From: Natranaerobius thermophilus JW/NM-WN-LF
GTDB taxonomy: Bacteria > Bacillota > Natranaerobiia > Natranaerobiales > Natranaerobiaceae
Reading direction: 5' to 3'
DNA: 64,000 nucleotides
NCBI RefSeq assembly: GCF_000020005.1
Contig: NC_010718.1
Span: 1,183,001 to 1,247,000, forward strand
Part shown: positions 18,196-25,982 of the stretch, piece by piece
Position numbering within the stretch: position 1 is the first letter of the stretch
Layout of the letters: every line of letters starts with the position of its first letter
Position numbers and translations under genes: made by a program
The notes under the pieces: generated by a model
The model's database searches: none
Seen by the model: the letters and a program-made list of their open reading frames with translations, nothing else
Told to the model about the DNA's origin: nothing

Positions 18196-18846
18196 ATTAA
18201 TAAGTCACTTAACCGTAAGAATATTCTTATGGTGATAACAGTGTTGGTTATGCCCATTGTCATTGGAATCTTGACAGCCTGTGCCGAAATTGAGGAAGCT
18301 TCTAAACAGGAAGTTCGTTCAGGGGAACAAGAAGAAATAGATGTTTTTGCCAGACAAGTTAGAACAACCTTAACTAGATTAGAAGAAGTGATGTTTCATT
18401 GTGGTGATGAAGAGGAAGTAGATAAAAATGCTAAACGTCAATTAGAAAATATTCATGAAGATTTTGATGAATTAAATGACCATTATAACAGTTTATGTGA
18501 ACATGAGTTAGAACTAACCTATTTCCAGGCCTACCAAGAATCATTTTTTAAAGAACAATTAGAAAATCCAAAACTGGATAAACAAGCAGAAGAACAAATA
18601 ATTATCATTATGAGTGACTTACGAGACGTTTTATCCCAAATATATCCTATCAAAACTGATGCTTCGATTTTCTATAGCTTAGAGGACTGGGAATTGGAAA
18701 ATATGAAGATACCTAACAAGGCAAAGTTTTGTAGTATTGCCAAAGAAAGATTGGGTGGCGAATTACCTAACAAGATAATTCAAGGCGAGAGGCGAGTTGA
18801 TGAAGCAGAACTAGAATTTGATATAGGTGATTTTTCTCCTGCATGA
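18196..18846 (+). CDS. Predicted lipoprotein of unknown function, probable ATT start
   Basis: I do not recognise the family. The first ATG (18229) has no ribosome site and would give a signal peptide without positive charges. Eleven codons upstream, ATT 18196 lies about 6 nt after aaaggagtg and adds the charged stretch NKSLNRKN, giving a standard lipoprotein signal: charged n-region, hydrophobic VITVLVMPIVIGI and lipobox LTAC with Cys29. The mature part is acidic, helical and rich in Glu/Lys/Gln, as in extracytoplasmic helical lipoproteins. 216 aa. Terminated by the hairpin at 18860. Use of ATT is inferred and needs experimental support. Confidence 0.75.
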   Translation: MNKSLNRKNILMVITVLVMPIVIGILTACAEIEEASKQEVRSGEQEEIDVFARQVRTTLTRLEEVMFHCGDEEEVDKNAKRQLENIHEDFDELNDHYNSLCEHELELTYFQAYQESFFKEQLENPKLDKQAEEQIIIIMSDLRDVLSQIYPIKTDASIFYSLEDWELENMKIPNKAKFCSIAKERLGGELPNKIIQGERRVDEAELEFDIGDFSPA

Positions 18847-18859
18847 GCACCATAAAAAA

Positions 18860-18883
18860 CCCCCGCGTTGCGGGGGCATTTTT
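18860..18883 (+). terminator. Terminator of the lipoprotein gene
   Basis: GC-rich 7-bp stem CCCCCGC (18860-18866) and GCGGGGG (18870-18876), 3-nt loop, preceded by six A and followed by a T run. Confidence 0.88.
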
Positions 18884-18942
18884 ATGCTCTAAATATTATT
18901 TATTAGGCTCACATCTCGTGTGATGTTGTGAGGTGTTTTATC

Positions 18943-19195
18943 TTATTTCGTCTCCTGTAATTGTTTTGCAAATTGCTTTCCAAAGTCTTCGGCTCTTTCT
19001 AAAGCGCCCTGATGAGGATCCCATTCCGCTCGGTATCAATCAGGACATTTTTTTTCGTCTCTGACAAGATAAGAGTTGTAACTAGTTCCCCGATGAGTAG
19101 AGTATTCCTGACCGTAATTCCTGACCGTGAAAGGTATTTAAATCCCAATCAATTTTCCCTACCCAGGTTATTGATTCAGTAATTTTTCTGTTCAT
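18943..19195 (-). pseudogene. Remnant of a flavodiiron protein (FprA type) gene
   Basis: The 18.9-19.2 kb stretch has no intact gene but carries both ends of a flavodiiron (A-type flavoprotein, O2/NO reductase) gene. From ATG 19195, after aggagga, it reads MNRKITESITWVGKIDWDLN then TFHGQE, the family N terminus. A 13-bp tandem duplication (19104-19116 and 19117-19129) then breaks the frame; skipping one copy restores YSTHRGTSYNSYLVRDEK. An extra A in an eight-base run (19048-19055) breaks it again before NVLIDT. Most of the gene is deleted near 19030, and the end reads EWDPHQGALERAEDFGKQFA to the stop at 18943. Full-length relatives are about 400 aa. Confidence 0.8.
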
Positions 19196-19245
19196 TTATA
19201 AAGTCCTCCTTACCTTAAATAACAATAAAATAAAACAGAACAAAC

Positions 19246-20421
19246 TTACTCCTCTATGCAATCACAATTTTTTAAAGCTAGTTTAACCAATACGGGACCA
19301 ACTAGTTCAAAAAAGATGACTGTTGACAAAATAAGAGTTATTATTAATCCATCTTCGATCGGGAGTTTATTTTCAGCTAAAATGGCTAGACCGATTGCTA
19401 CGCCCGCCTGAGGTGTCAGGGCTAAACCAATATTTTGACGAGATTTGCGAGGCAAATCTTTACTAAACATAGCTCCTAATCGTGCACCACCAATTTTTCC
19501 CGCAAGTCGTGCTAGGATATAACCAATTGCTAGTACTCCTATTTCAGAAATGATACCTAGGTTTAATTTAATACCAGCTAGGGTTAAAAAGGCAACCAAG
19601 ATGGGAAATTCAATTCTATTTAGAACCCGAAATACAGCTTTAGAATTTTTGGAATAATTGGCTATAATAGCTCCCATTATCATTGCTATTAACAAAGAAG
19701 GGAGTCCTAAACTTTCAGCAGCTCCAACGGCAAATAATAACATACCCAAATTTATTACTAGAAGCTTGTCATCATTATAAGAAAACCGATTTAACATTAG
19801 CAGTACAAACCCTAAAAATAAAGCCAAAGCTAGAGCTATGACTAACTCTTCAAAAACAGCCCAGATAATGCCATTTTCAGGTTCTATGGATTGATAAAAT
19901 AAAATCCTTAGTAATGAGGTGATTATCCCAAATCCAACTATACAGAACAAATTATCCAGGGCTATTAAAGACTTTAGCAATCGAGGAAAGTCACCTCGGG
20001 CTCGATATTCTTTCAATATAGAAATTATGGCTGCTGGAGCGGTAGCCAGGGAAAGGATACCTAATACTAGAGATAGGGGCCAATCATTAGATATTAAATA
20101 ACAGACTCCAGTTACTGTTATGAAAGTTAAAGCGGTTTCTGAGAAGAAAATGGGAGGGAGTTGTTGTTTAACTAACTTCAGTTTACTTGATGTCAACTCT
20201 CCGCCAATAGATATGGCTATAATACCCAAAGCTAATTCATTAATGGGTTCAAGATTCGTTAGTGTTTCATCAGGTATCAGATTTAGTAGTGATGGTCCCA
20301 CTATTAATCCGGCTATAAGATAGCCGGTAACTGATGGCAATTTTATATAATTTGCTAGCTTTCCTCCAAGTAATCCAATTAACAAAATAGCTCCTGCTGC
20401 TAAGGTGGTCGATTCCAACAT
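19246..20421 (-). CDS. CPA2-type cation:proton antiporter
   Basis: Membrane antiporter of the Kef/Nap (CPA2) type, 391 aa with about 12-13 hydrophobic segments from GAILLIGLLGGKLANYI onward. Motifs include the N-terminal LPSVTGYLIAGLIVGPSLL, the central LALGIIAISIGGEL and the C-terminal KIGGARLGAMF and GLALTPQAGVAIGLAILAE segments usual for the fold. It lacks a C-terminal TrkA-N/RCK domain, so control may come from another protein. The gene before it (about 107 nt upstream) encodes a PII-like protein, so the two are likely an operon. ATG 20421 follows gagggga. Ion (Na+ or K+) cannot be told. Confidence 0.9.
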   Translation of the reverse strand: MLESTTLAAGAILLIGLLGGKLANYIKLPSVTGYLIAGLIVGPSLLNLIPDETLTNLEPINELALGIIAISIGGELTSSKLKLVKQQLPPIFFSETALTFITVTGVCYLISNDWPLSLVLGILSLATAPAAIISILKEYRARGDFPRLLKSLIALDNLFCIVGFGIITSLLRILFYQSIEPENGIIWAVFEELVIALALALFLGFVLLMLNRFSYNDDKLLVINLGMLLFAVGAAESLGLPSLLIAMIMGAIIANYSKNSKAVFRVLNRIEFPILVAFLTLAGIKLNLGIISEIGVLAIGYILARLAGKIGGARLGAMFSKDLPRKSRQNIGLALTPQAGVAIGLAILAENKLPIEDGLIITLILSTVIFFELVGPVLVKLALKNCDCIEE

Positions 20422-20528
20422 TAGTTAAATCCCCTCAATTTTACATGTGTATTAATTTAAATTTTTTGTAAATATTCCAATTTTAATTATAACACTTTTG
20501 TCAAATTATCACAGATATTATTAAGAAT

Positions 20529-20867
20529 TTAATCTTGTTTAGGAAAGCCTTTTACGTAATCTATGGGCAAGACAAAGGCTAAACCAGAATTCTCTTCTTC
20601 TAAATCACCTACTTCTTCTTCGATAGTTTTAATAGCTCTGTCTACTAGTCCTTCATCTTTAATCACTGAAAAAATTGTATAGTTTAAATCACTTTGTGGA
20701 TCTCCAATTTCAGCAAATCTTGAAAAGAAAGGAAAATGATCGGCAATCAAATGTCCCATACCATGACTGTCAATCACTGTAGCGCCTTTAATACCTCGTT
20801 CATAAAACTTATCTAAGATAGGGGTTAATTTTGTTCTGTCACTGATGGTCACGACTAATAGTTTCAT
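20529..20867 (-). CDS. PII-like (GlnB-fold) small protein
   Basis: A 112-aa protein with the ferredoxin-like PII plan: MKLLVVTISDRTKLTPIL first strand and helix, GIKGATVIDSHGMGHL in the place of the PII T-loop entry, and IFSVIKDEGLVDRAIKTI for the second repeat. It lacks the conserved Tyr uridylylation T-loop sequence of GlnB, so nitrogen sensing is not implied. PII-like proteins beside transporters often bind nucleotides and gate the transporter; here the partner would be the antiporter downstream. ATG 20867 follows gcaggaggatc; a longer frame has no better start. Confidence 0.78.
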   Translation of the reverse strand: MKLLVVTISDRTKLTPILDKFYERGIKGATVIDSHGMGHLIADHFPFFSRFAEIGDPQSDLNYTIFSVIKDEGLVDRAIKTIEEEVGDLEEENSGLAFVLPIDYVKGFPKQD

Positions 20868-20991
20868 TTTTGATCCTCCTGCCAAAAGATTTAGTTATGT
20901 TTTCTCTATCATAACAAATGTGATAAAATAAAAACAAGAAATAACTGCATTTGAAACAGAACTGATTAATTTAAGAGATACTTATTAAAAT

Positions 20992-21031
20992 TGCGAGACC
21001 TTTTTATTTTAACTTTGAGGTCTCGCATTTT
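20992..21031 (+). promoter_or_regulatory. Hairpin in the leader of the Gdt1-like gene
   Basis: Perfect 10-bp inverted repeat TGCGAGACCT (20992-21001) and AGGTCTCGCA (21018-21027) followed by TTTTAG. No + strand gene lies upstream, so it is more likely a leader attenuator than a gene terminator. I could not match it to the manganese (yybP-ykoY) riboswitch consensus, although that class often precedes such genes. Confidence 0.5.
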
Positions 21032-21058
21032 AGTGTTTTCATAGGAAGGATGATATTA

Positions 21059-21718
21059 ATGTCTATTTTTATTGGCGCTTTTTTCATGATATTTTTTGCC
21101 GAAATGGGTGACAAATCTCAGTTAATGGCATTTAGTTTGACAAGCTGTTATAAAGTGAAAACTATTTTAATGGGTATTGTTATTAGTACCATCATAAACA
21201 ATGGGGCAGCCGTATTTTTTGGTGCCTATATTAGTAATATTATAAACCTAGAACTTATAACTATCATTTCTGCTATGGCTTTTCTAGGATTCGGTTTATG
21301 GACTTTGTGGGAAAAAGAAGAAGGTATTGATACTTTAGAACACTCACAAAAATGTGGATTTGGCTCTTTAGTTTCCGTAGCAACATTATTTACACTGGCA
21401 GAGCTAGGTGACAAAACACAATTGGCTACAGCAGTTTATGCTGCCAACCATGGGTCGCCTTTGTTAATTTTTGGTGGGGTTATGCTAGGTATGTTAACTG
21501 CCGATGCCATAGGAATTTTTCTAGGGTATAAATTAAAAGATAAGTTTTCCTATAGAAAAATGAAGCTTTTTTCTAGCTTCATTTTCTTTGGTTTGGGTTT
21601 CATATCTTTAATTTCTTCCTCATTACTATTGTGGGTAAAACTATTGATAATAGCTTTAGTGCTAATTGTGATATTATGGAAATATCGGACTGGGACTAGC
21701 ACTAGCACCTCCCATTAA
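21059..21718 (+). CDS. Gdt1/UPF0016 (TMEM165) family cation transporter
   Basis: Six-helix membrane protein, 219 aa, probably exporting Mn2+ or Ca2+. Two inverted repeats each carry the family motif E-x-G-D-K-[ST]: FFAEMGDKSQLMAFSL near residue 15 and LFTLAELGDKTQLATAV near residue 120. I choose ATG 21059, after aggaagga, rather than the ATG at 21050 that lies in the site. The leader contains a strong hairpin. A Fur-family regulator follows by 60 nt with its own promoter, so the neighbourhood deals with metal balance. Confidence 0.88.
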   Translation: MSIFIGAFFMIFFAEMGDKSQLMAFSLTSCYKVKTILMGIVISTIINNGAAVFFGAYISNIINLELITIISAMAFLGFGLWTLWEKEEGIDTLEHSQKCGFGSLVSVATLFTLAELGDKTQLATAVYAANHGSPLLIFGGVMLGMLTADAIGIFLGYKLKDKFSYRKMKLFSSFIFFGLGFISLISSSLLLWVKLLIIALVLIVILWKYRTGTSTSTSH

Positions 21719-21722
21719 GTTA

Positions 21723-21751
21723 TTGACATATGTTAATAAATAAACTAGAAT
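21723..21751 (+). promoter_or_regulatory. Sigma-A promoter of the Fur-family gene
   Basis: TTGACA (21723-21728), 17-nt spacer, TAGAAT (21746-21751), about 28 bases before the start codon. Perfect -35 and 5/6 -10 box. Confidence 0.7.
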
Positions 21752-21778
21752 TGACATTAGGAAAGGCAGGGATCTTTA

Positions 21779-22210
21779 ATGGATTACGAGTTAGATTTAG
21801 CAGAAATAGAAAAAAAGTTTTATAATTATAAATTCACACCTCAAAGAAAAACTATTCTCAAGGTTTTATTTGAAAATAAAGGACATCACTTAAGTGCAGA
21901 AGAAATTTTACAGCTATCCAAAGAAAAAAATTCAGACATTGGATTTGCTACAGTTTATAGAACTTTGGATTTATTTGAGGAACTTGAAATTGTACATAAG
22001 TTACATTTTGGTGATGGATGTAGTAGATACGAATTAACTCGTACCGGATCTAGCCATCACCATCATTTGATTTGCCTAAATTGTAATCAAATTTTTGAAG
22101 TTAAAGATGACTTACTAAAAAAATTAGAAAATAATATTGAGACTCAGCATAATTTTAAAATTTCAGACCATAGATTACACTTTTATGGTTATTGTAAAAA
22201 TTGTAAATAA
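21779..22210 (+). CDS. Fur-family metal-responsive repressor
   Basis: 143-aa winged-helix regulator. The DNA-binding helix region reads HLSAEEILQLSKEKN with IGFATVYRTLDLFEELEIV, the classic Fur signature. Metal-site residues include the HHHH run in SSHHHHLICLNCNQIFEV and two CxxC pairs (CLNC near residue 97, CKNC at the C terminus) for structural zinc. Sub-type (Fur, PerR, Zur) cannot be fixed by eye; PerR-type Asp/His residues cannot be told reliably. ATG follows a weak aggaaaggcaggg site. Flanked by a Gdt1-like exporter and, convergent, an iron-export-type ABC system. Confidence 0.93.
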   Translation: MDYELDLAEIEKKFYNYKFTPQRKTILKVLFENKGHHLSAEEILQLSKEKNSDIGFATVYRTLDLFEELEIVHKLHFGDGCSRYELTRTGSSHHHHLICLNCNQIFEVKDDLLKKLENNIETQHNFKISDHRLHFYGYCKNCK

Positions 22211-22243
22211 ATTAAATAACACTTATCAGGGTGAATTAACCAA

Positions 22244-23041
22244 TTAATAATCACCAGTGTCGTTTATTAATTGATTTTTTTCGTTGAAAAAGGTTTTGTA
22301 ACCCAGTTGGACAAAGGTAATTACTGTTAGAGAAACTCCTCCTAGTATACCTAACATAATTGCAATTTGATATGAAATTGCTGTCAAAGGTGAAATTCCG
22401 GATAAAATTTGACCGGTCATCATACCTGGTAAAAAGATAATTCCCATACCCATCATATTATTAATAGTCGGTATAATTGCAGATTCAAAAGAATTATTAA
22501 TGATTCTTTTTGCTGCAACATTTGGTCTTGCACCTAGCATTAGATACCCTTCGACAGTTTCTTTTTCTGTTTCCATTCCGTCAGACATACGTTCTACGCC
22601 AAGGGTAATACCAGTCATAGAATTACCAATTAACATGCCAGCAATAGTAACAAAGTATCTTGGATCATACCAAGGGGTGACATTGATAACTATAAAGATA
22701 AAATAGAATAAGGTGATTAAAGTGCCAAAAACCATTGAAAAAGCTATAATTTTCTTAAAGTATAAGCTCAATTTTTTCTTAGCTCTGCTAAAGATGTTTA
22801 TAACAGCAAAGGTTTCCATAACTAAAATCACAAATAGTGTCAGTAACGGATGTTGATTATCAAAAATAAAAATTAATACATAGCCCATAAGCATTAATTG
22901 GATTGTCATTCTGATAGTAGATAAGATGATTTCTTTTTCTCTAGGGATTTGCTTGACTTTGACAATTAATAACAGAATTATTACAAAAATATAAGCTGAT
23001 AACATCTGATAAAAACCTAATTCAACTACTCCAGCCTCCAT
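22244..23041 (-). CDS. FetB-type ABC permease (UPF0014)
   Basis: Membrane subunit, 265 aa and about seven helices, of the FetAB/YbbLM iron-export family. Family-typical stretches are MTGITLGVERMSDGMETEKE, EGYLMLGARPNVAAKRII and FLPGMMTGQILSGISPLTAI. The gene starts within the end of the ATPase gene (16-nt overlap), so the two are translationally coupled. In Escherichia coli the pair lowers iron load and oxidative stress; transport of iron here is inference from family and from the nearby Fur gene. Confidence 0.88.
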   Translation of the reverse strand: MEAGVVELGFYQMLSAYIFVIILLLIVKVKQIPREKEIILSTIRMTIQLMLMGYVLIFIFDNQHPLLTLFVILVMETFAVINIFSRAKKKLSLYFKKIIAFSMVFGTLITLFYFIFIVINVTPWYDPRYFVTIAGMLIGNSMTGITLGVERMSDGMETEKETVEGYLMLGARPNVAAKRIINNSFESAIIPTINNMMGMGIIFLPGMMTGQILSGISPLTAISYQIAIMLGILGGVSLTVITFVQLGYKTFFNEKNQLINDTGDY

Positions 23042-23685
23042 TCTTGATTACCCCCCTTTTTAATGACAGCTTTGCCATTATCTATGTTTATCAAAACATC
23101 GGATTGTTTCTGACCAATTTTTTTAGAATGAGTCACCATGATAACTGTTTTATTTTTATTAACTGCGTAATCAATGAATTTTGAAATAATTAAGTCCTCG
23201 AGGTCCTCGTCCAAAGCCGAAGATGGTTCATCTAGTAAAAAGACAGATGGATCCATTAACATCACTCTAGCCAATGATAACCTTTGTTTTTCTCCACTCG
23301 AAAGATTATCTGCATTTTGGTTTAAGTTCTTATCTAATTTCATAAATTCAAGGACATTTTTCAGTTCTTCATCGTCTTTGGGAGACTGATCTGACATAGT
23401 CGCTCCTAAATTGAGATTTTCTCTAATGCTTTCCGAAGTTATTACAGGGGTTTGAGGTACCATAACGACATTTCTTCTTAATGTGATGGGATCCCATTTT
23501 TCAATAAGATGATTTTGAAACCAAATTTCTCCGCCATCGTGACTAATCAATTGATTTAATAGTTTTAATAATGTTGTTTTTCCACTCCCACTTTCACCTA
23601 TAATACAGCTAACTTTCTTTTCGGGGAGTGTAAGTTCATTAATACTTAAAATATCTTTATAATGTACTTTTTTTAAGACAAACAT
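23026..23685 (-). CDS. FetA-type ABC transporter ATP-binding protein
   Basis: ATPase partner of the UPF0014 permease downstream. Walker A GESGSGKTTLLKLL (about residues 33-46), Q-loop VVMVPQTPVITSESIREN, signature LSSGEKQRLSLARVML, Walker B VFLLDEPSSALD and H-loop MVTHSKK are all present. 219 aa, the short size usual for FetA. ATG 23685 follows ggagaggtt. The permease overlaps its last codons. A PadR repressor gene lies 86 nt upstream on the same strand and may control the pair. Confidence 0.92.
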   Translation of the reverse strand: MFVLKKVHYKDILSINELTLPEKKVSCIIGESGSGKTTLLKLLNQLISHDGGEIWFQNHLIEKWDPITLRRNVVMVPQTPVITSESIRENLNLGATMSDQSPKDDEELKNVLEFMKLDKNLNQNADNLSSGEKQRLSLARVMLMDPSVFLLDEPSSALDEDLEDLIISKFIDYAVNKNKTVIMVTHSKKIGQKQSDVLINIDNGKAVIKKGGNQEWRLE

Positions 23686-23771
23686 ATAACCTCTCCCTTT
23701 TTTTAATATTGGCTGTTGAATGTTGATAACTGTAGAAGTTTAATTTCACTTCATGAATTTGATAGAGAGTG

Positions 23772-24080
23772 TCAATCGATAATTTCATTAAATAATTCTT
23801 TTGCTTTTTGTTTGCCTTCTTCTAAAATTTCCTCACCTAATTGAGTAATTTTATAGTATTTTCTCACTTTCCCGGATACTAGCGACTCTTCTTTGATTAT
23901 TAAGCCATCTTTTTCCATATTGTGGAGGATAGGATATAAAGTACCAGGGCTAATGTCATAGCCATGATATTTTAATTCTTCTATCATCCATGCTCCGAAA
24001 AATGGCTCTTTCTTAGCGTGATGCAAAATATGCAACTGCATAAAACCTAAAAATAATTTTCTATGTACCTTACATGACAT
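23772..24080 (-). CDS. PadR-family transcriptional regulator
   Basis: Small winged-helix repressor, 102 aa: FLGFMQLHILHHAKKEPFFG, then GYDISPGTLYPILHNMEKDG, the PadR recognition region, and a short C-terminal dimerisation helix. It is of the short YtrA/PadR-s1 class. The start ATG 24080 follows tggaggg; the frame runs 20 codons further upstream but through the operator. The palindrome at 24097-24117 just before it is a likely autoregulation site. It precedes fetAB-like genes on the same strand. Signal unknown. Confidence 0.9.
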   Translation of the reverse strand: MSCKVHRKLFLGFMQLHILHHAKKEPFFGAWMIEELKYHGYDISPGTLYPILHNMEKDGLIIKEESLVSGKVRKYYKITQLGEEILEEGKQKAKELFNEIID

Positions 24081-24096
24081 GGTTGGTTCCCTCCAT

Positions 24097-24117
24097 ATAT
24101 CGAATTTCGATATCGAA
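24097..24117 (-). promoter_or_regulatory. Candidate PadR operator
   Basis: Two overlapping palindromes, ATATCGAATTTCGATAT (24097-24113; ATATCG-N5-CGATAT) and TTCGATATCGAA (24106-24117), directly upstream of the padR-like ribosome site. Position fits autoregulation. Confidence 0.6.
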
Positions 24118-24300
24118 TTAAATAATAACAAAACACACATCTAATCGCAATAGCTAAATTATATATAACATAACAAAAAAGGAAATTAGGTAGTCAATGT
24201 CGAATAAATATTTCAAGGATTTATGAGTTTAATTAATTAATTTATTGAAATTAGCGTTAAATCACAAATTTAGGAATATTTAAAATATTGGGGTGAAGAT

Positions 24301-25086
24301 ATGACCTGGAAACAAAATGAAACAGAGATTAGACAGAGGATTAAAGAAGGGCAATATGATGGTCCCACAACGGGGTTGATGAATGGGTTTACCCAGGCCA
24401 ATTTGGTCATTCTACCCCAAAATTTGGCATACGACTTTTTACTTTTTTGCCAAAGAAATCCAAAACCATGCCCTCTCCTGGAAGTTATTGACACAGGGAA
24501 GTATGAACCAAAGGAAACTGCACCTGGAAAGGACTTACGTACTGACCTTCCTAGATACTATATTTACAGGGATGGTGTCAAAAGTGCAGAAGTTACAGAT
24601 ATAAATAAGTACTGGACTCAGGACTTGGTGTCTTTTCTGCTTGGTTGCAGTTTTACTTTTGAATCCTTTTTTTTACAACGAGGAGTACCGGTACGCCATA
24701 TTGAAGAGGGCGTAAATGTCCCCATGTATAGAACGAATATAAAATGCAAAGATGCCGGTGTATTTCATGGTAATATGGTTGTCAGCATGCGTCCTATTCC
24801 TGAAAATAAGTTAACAGAAGCTATTCAAATTACTTCTAGGTTTCCAGCAGTTCATGGCGCTCCGATACACATAGGGTCTCCAGAAAAGATTGGAATTAAA
24901 GATTTGGATTCTCCTGATTTTGGAAACAGGGTGAATGTTGAAAGTGGAGAAATACCAGTGTTCTGGGCATGTGGTGTTACACCTCAAGCAGTAATTATGA
25001 ATTACCGCCCGGAATTTGTAATCACCCATGCTCCTGGACATATGTTTATAACTGATAAAAAGGATATGGATTATTTCCAGTTATAA
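24301..25086 (+). CDS. DUF1445 family putative hydro-lyase (YcsI-like)
   Basis: 261-aa cytoplasmic protein of the DUF1445/D-glutamate cyclase-like family, called putative hydro-lyase. Recognisable stretches: GPTTGLMNGFTQANLVILP, FLLFCQRNPKPCPLLEV, FLLGCSFTFESFFL, and the C-terminal VFWACGVTPQAVIM and ITHAPGHMFITD. In Bacillus ycsI lies in the same cluster as the 5-oxoprolinase genes, and here it is the first gene of such a cluster, 81 nt before pxpA. The reaction is not known with certainty; cyclisation/hydrolysis in D-glutamate or pyroglutamate metabolism is the natural guess. Confidence 0.88.
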   Translation: MTWKQNETEIRQRIKEGQYDGPTTGLMNGFTQANLVILPQNLAYDFLLFCQRNPKPCPLLEVIDTGKYEPKETAPGKDLRTDLPRYYIYRDGVKSAEVTDINKYWTQDLVSFLLGCSFTFESFFLQRGVPVRHIEEGVNVPMYRTNIKCKDAGVFHGNMVVSMRPIPENKLTEAIQITSRFPAVHGAPIHIGSPEKIGIKDLDSPDFGNRVNVESGEIPVFWACGVTPQAVIMNYRPEFVITHAPGHMFITDKKDMDYFQL

Positions 25087-25167
25087 TATAATTGATATTA
25101 AAAATTAGATTATTTTAATATCTAATAATAGACTTAGCTAAATTTGTTGCTTAAGGAGGTATGGATT

Positions 25168-25941
25168 ATGAAGGTGATTGATTTAAATTGTGATATGGGA
25201 GAAAGTTTTGGTCATTACAAAATTGGATGTGATGAAGAGGTGATTAACTACATTAGCTCTGCAAATATAGCATGTGGCTTTCATGCAGGGGACCCACAAG
25301 TAATGGACTATACTGTTAAATTAGCTAGGGACAATAAGGTGGGGGTCGGAGCTCATCCTGGTTTTAATGACCTTCAGGGATTTGGAAGAAGGAAGATTCA
25401 CATGACAGGTGAAGAGATAGTAAACGAATTGATCTATCAAATTGGAGCCATTAGGAGTTTTTGTGAAGCTAATGGTGTGGGGTTGAGTCATGTTAAACCT
25501 CATGGTGCTCTAAATAATATGGCAAGTGTAGATGAAAATTTAGCCCGGGCTGTTGCTAAGGCAATTAAACTGACTGATCCAAATTTGATTTATATTGCAT
25601 TGGCTGGCTCTAAAATGGAGCAAATCGGAAGAGAAGAAGGGTTGAAAGTGGCTAAAGAAGCTTTTGCTGACCGACAGTATAATCCTGATGGTACCCTAGT
25701 ATCGAGACAAGAAGCAGGTGCTGTATTACATGATAAAGAGACAATAATTGAAAGGGTTGTACAAATGGCTTCTGAGGGTGTTGTAACTGCCAAAGACGGC
25801 ACAAAATTAAACATTAATCCTGATACTATTTGTGTTCACGGTGATAACCCTGAAGCTGTAGAATTAGCAGCAAGTATTAGACATATGTTACAAGAACATG
25901 GTATCACAGTTAAAAGTCTTGGGACCTGGTTTACAGGCTAG
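25168..25941 (+). CDS. pxpA: 5-oxoprolinase subunit A (LamB/YcsF family)
   Basis: Subunit of the ATP-dependent prokaryotic 5-oxoprolinase, which opens pyroglutamate to glutamate. The family start MKVIDLNCDMGESFGHYKIG is present, followed by SANIACGFHAGDPQVM, HPGFNDLQGFGRR and HVKPHGALNNM; these supply the conserved Asp/His residues. 257 aa from ATG 25168, after ttaaggaggt; an in-frame TTG 8 codons earlier has no site. It is separated from pxpB and pxpC by the NRAMP gene. Confidence 0.95.
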   Translation: MKVIDLNCDMGESFGHYKIGCDEEVINYISSANIACGFHAGDPQVMDYTVKLARDNKVGVGAHPGFNDLQGFGRRKIHMTGEEIVNELIYQIGAIRSFCEANGVGLSHVKPHGALNNMASVDENLARAVAKAIKLTDPNLIYIALAGSKMEQIGREEGLKVAKEAFADRQYNPDGTLVSRQEAGAVLHDKETIIERVVQMASEGVVTAKDGTKLNINPDTICVHGDNPEAVELAASIRHMLQEHGITVKSLGTWFTG

Positions 25942-25982
25942 TTCGGTATATTACCGAGCTAAACAAGAAGGGAGGACACAAT

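Noticed and set aside
18943-19195. TGA in the flavodiiron remnant as a selenocysteine codon
   Set aside because: It comes from a frameshift at the eight-A run; the correct frame needs no TGA, and most of the gene is deleted.
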